Part shown: one piece after another, positions 5,275 through 6,043 of the stretch
Layout of the letters: every line of letters begins with the position of its first letter
Position numbering within the stretch: position 1 is the stretch's first letter
Source of the DNA: Acidobacteriaceae bacterium
GTDB lineage: Bacteria; Acidobacteriota; Terriglobia; Terriglobales; Acidobacteriaceae
Assembly: GCA_030040395.1 (NCBI GenBank)
Contig: JASHTU010000125.1
Coordinates: forward strand, 1 to 6,043
Reading direction: 5' to 3'
Length of the DNA: 6,043 nt
Translations under genes and position numbers: made by a program
The notes under the pieces: generated by a model
What the model was told of the DNA's origin: nothing
Seen by the model: the letters and a program-made list of their open reading frames with translations, nothing else
Databases searched by the model: none

Positions 5275-6043
5275 TCATCGCGTTCTCAAATACTCGATCA
5301 AGTCGTTGAGTTCGTCCTTGGTCAGGTCGTTGGTGCGGCCGTGTTGGTCGTGTGGGTTGTAGACGGTCCAGATTTCTTCAAGAGTGGCCGCTGAGCCGTC
5401 ATGCAGGTAAGGCGCCGTGAGCGCGATGTTAGTCAACTGCGGAGTATCGAGCAGGCCCGAATCGTCGGTATCTTTCTTGGTCCCCACATCGAACGATTTC
5501 CGGTCGGTTCCCAGCGGACCGCTATGGCAGGTTGAGCAGCGGTTGGTCAGCGGAATCGGCTTGCCGAACTTGTCCACCGATCGCTCGAAGATCGCTTTGC
5601 CGCGTTCCTGCGCCGGCGCGAGTTGGCCGTCCGGCAATCGCCAGCGGTTGGGCCTGGCGGGCAGGCTGCGAACATAGAGGACGAGGTCGGTTAAAGAAAG
5701 ATCGTCGTAGTTCTCCGAGCGCCAGAAGTATTTCTCCGTGCGCGGCCCACACTCGGTTGGCAGGTCGGGGTTGCCGCCGTTCCACTTATACGGCGCCGTG
5801 TCCTTGATGTCTTCCAACAGGCGATTGTCTACAATGTCGCGGCCCAAGCCATCCGGTTCCAGATCCCACTCGAGACCGTCGAAAGTGGAATCGAGGTGGC
5901 AATTGGCGCAGCCGATTCCGCCATGGAAGGAATAGCGCGCGGTGTAAAAGGTCTGCTCGCCATGGCGCAGCGCCGAAATCACTTTGGGACTGGCCAGCGC
6001 GATCGTGGAAACCGCGCGGTCGGCGCGGGTGTCGATCACGCTG
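5275..6043 (-). CDS. C-terminal part of a YVTN-propeller/di-heme c-type cytochrome fusion (CCP/MauG-like); 5' end off window
   Basis: About 256 residues are visible and the frame is open at the right edge. Numbering here counts the GTG codon at 6039 as 1. Residues 1-15 (VIDTRADRAVSTIAL) resemble the last repeat of a YVTN propeller. RHGEQTFYTARYS (25-37) leads into the first haem site CANCH (44-48), then DGLEWDL (54-60), a CGPR segment (97) and the second haem site CSTCH (168-172). The end has the MauG/cytochrome-c-peroxidase motif APYLHDGSAATLEE (209-222) and a final helix DELNDLIEYLRTR. Both haems would attach in the periplasm and pass electrons, either from a substrate oxidised here or to peroxide. 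No methionine occurs in the visible part, so neither haem can have a Met ligand from this region. It heads the visible operon, with the propeller gene 10 nt downstream. The cytochrome call is firm; the propeller fusion is inferred from one repeat. Confidence 0.88.
   Translation of the reverse strand, partial: SVIDTRADRAVSTIALASPKVISALRHGEQTFYTARYSFHGGIGCANCHLDSTFDGLEWDLEPDGLGRDIVDNRLLEDIKDTAPYKWNGGNPDLPTECGPRTEKYFWRSENYDDLSLTDLVLYVRSLPARPNRWRLPDGQLAPAQERGKAIFERSVDKFGKPIPLTNRCSTCHSGPLGTDRKSFDVGTKKDTDDSGLLDTPQLTNIALTAPYLHDGSAATLEEIWTVYNPHDQHGRTNDLTKDELNDLIEYLRTR

Overview
The window is a GC-rich (about 60% by eye), tightly packed stretch of bacterial DNA in which every convincing gene lies on the minus strand. 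Transcription therefore runs from the right end to the left. The protein families point to a Gram-negative environmental bacterium of the Acidobacteriota, Planctomycetota or Verrucomicrobiota kind. They are a YVTN-propeller/di-heme cytochrome fusion, a two-component-regulator-type propeller, an orphan LivJ-like binding protein and an FG-GAP protein of the CRTAC1 type. This taxonomic guess is an inference from gene content only.

In transcription order the layout is as follows. (1) 6043-5275: the C-terminal part of a c-type cytochrome with two CXXCH haem sites, preceded by what looks like the last YVTN repeat of a propeller lying off the window. (2) 5264-4173: an exported seven-bladed beta-propeller of the Reg_prop type. 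(3) 4160-3660: a RidA/YjgF-family protein without an export signal and without the arginine needed for canonical imine deamination. (4) 3654-1672: a 660-residue exported periplasmic binding protein containing one full type I binding domain plus a second, cut-down copy. (5) 1541-1: an exported FG-GAP/VCBS protein of the CRTAC1 (ASPIC/UnbV) type, still open at the left edge.

Genes 1 to 4 are separated by only 10, 12 and 5 nt. The last two junctions carry AAGGAG Shine-Dalgarno sites overlapping, or just inside, the end of the preceding gene, each exactly 8 nt from the ATG. This is strong evidence for one operon. A 130-nt gap then precedes gene 5. That gap holds an AT-rich stretch with an extended -10 element and a 28-bp dyad, so gene 5 probably also has its own regulated promoter.

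Four of the five products look exported. Three contain beta-propellers of three different families, and one is a binding protein with no transporter permease or ATPase in view. A reasonable hypothesis is a cell-envelope module in which a small ligand is bound or oxidised, the haem protein handles electrons and the propellers act as scaffolds. The substrate cannot be read from the sequence. No RNA genes, mobile elements, CRISPR arrays or convincing terminators were seen.
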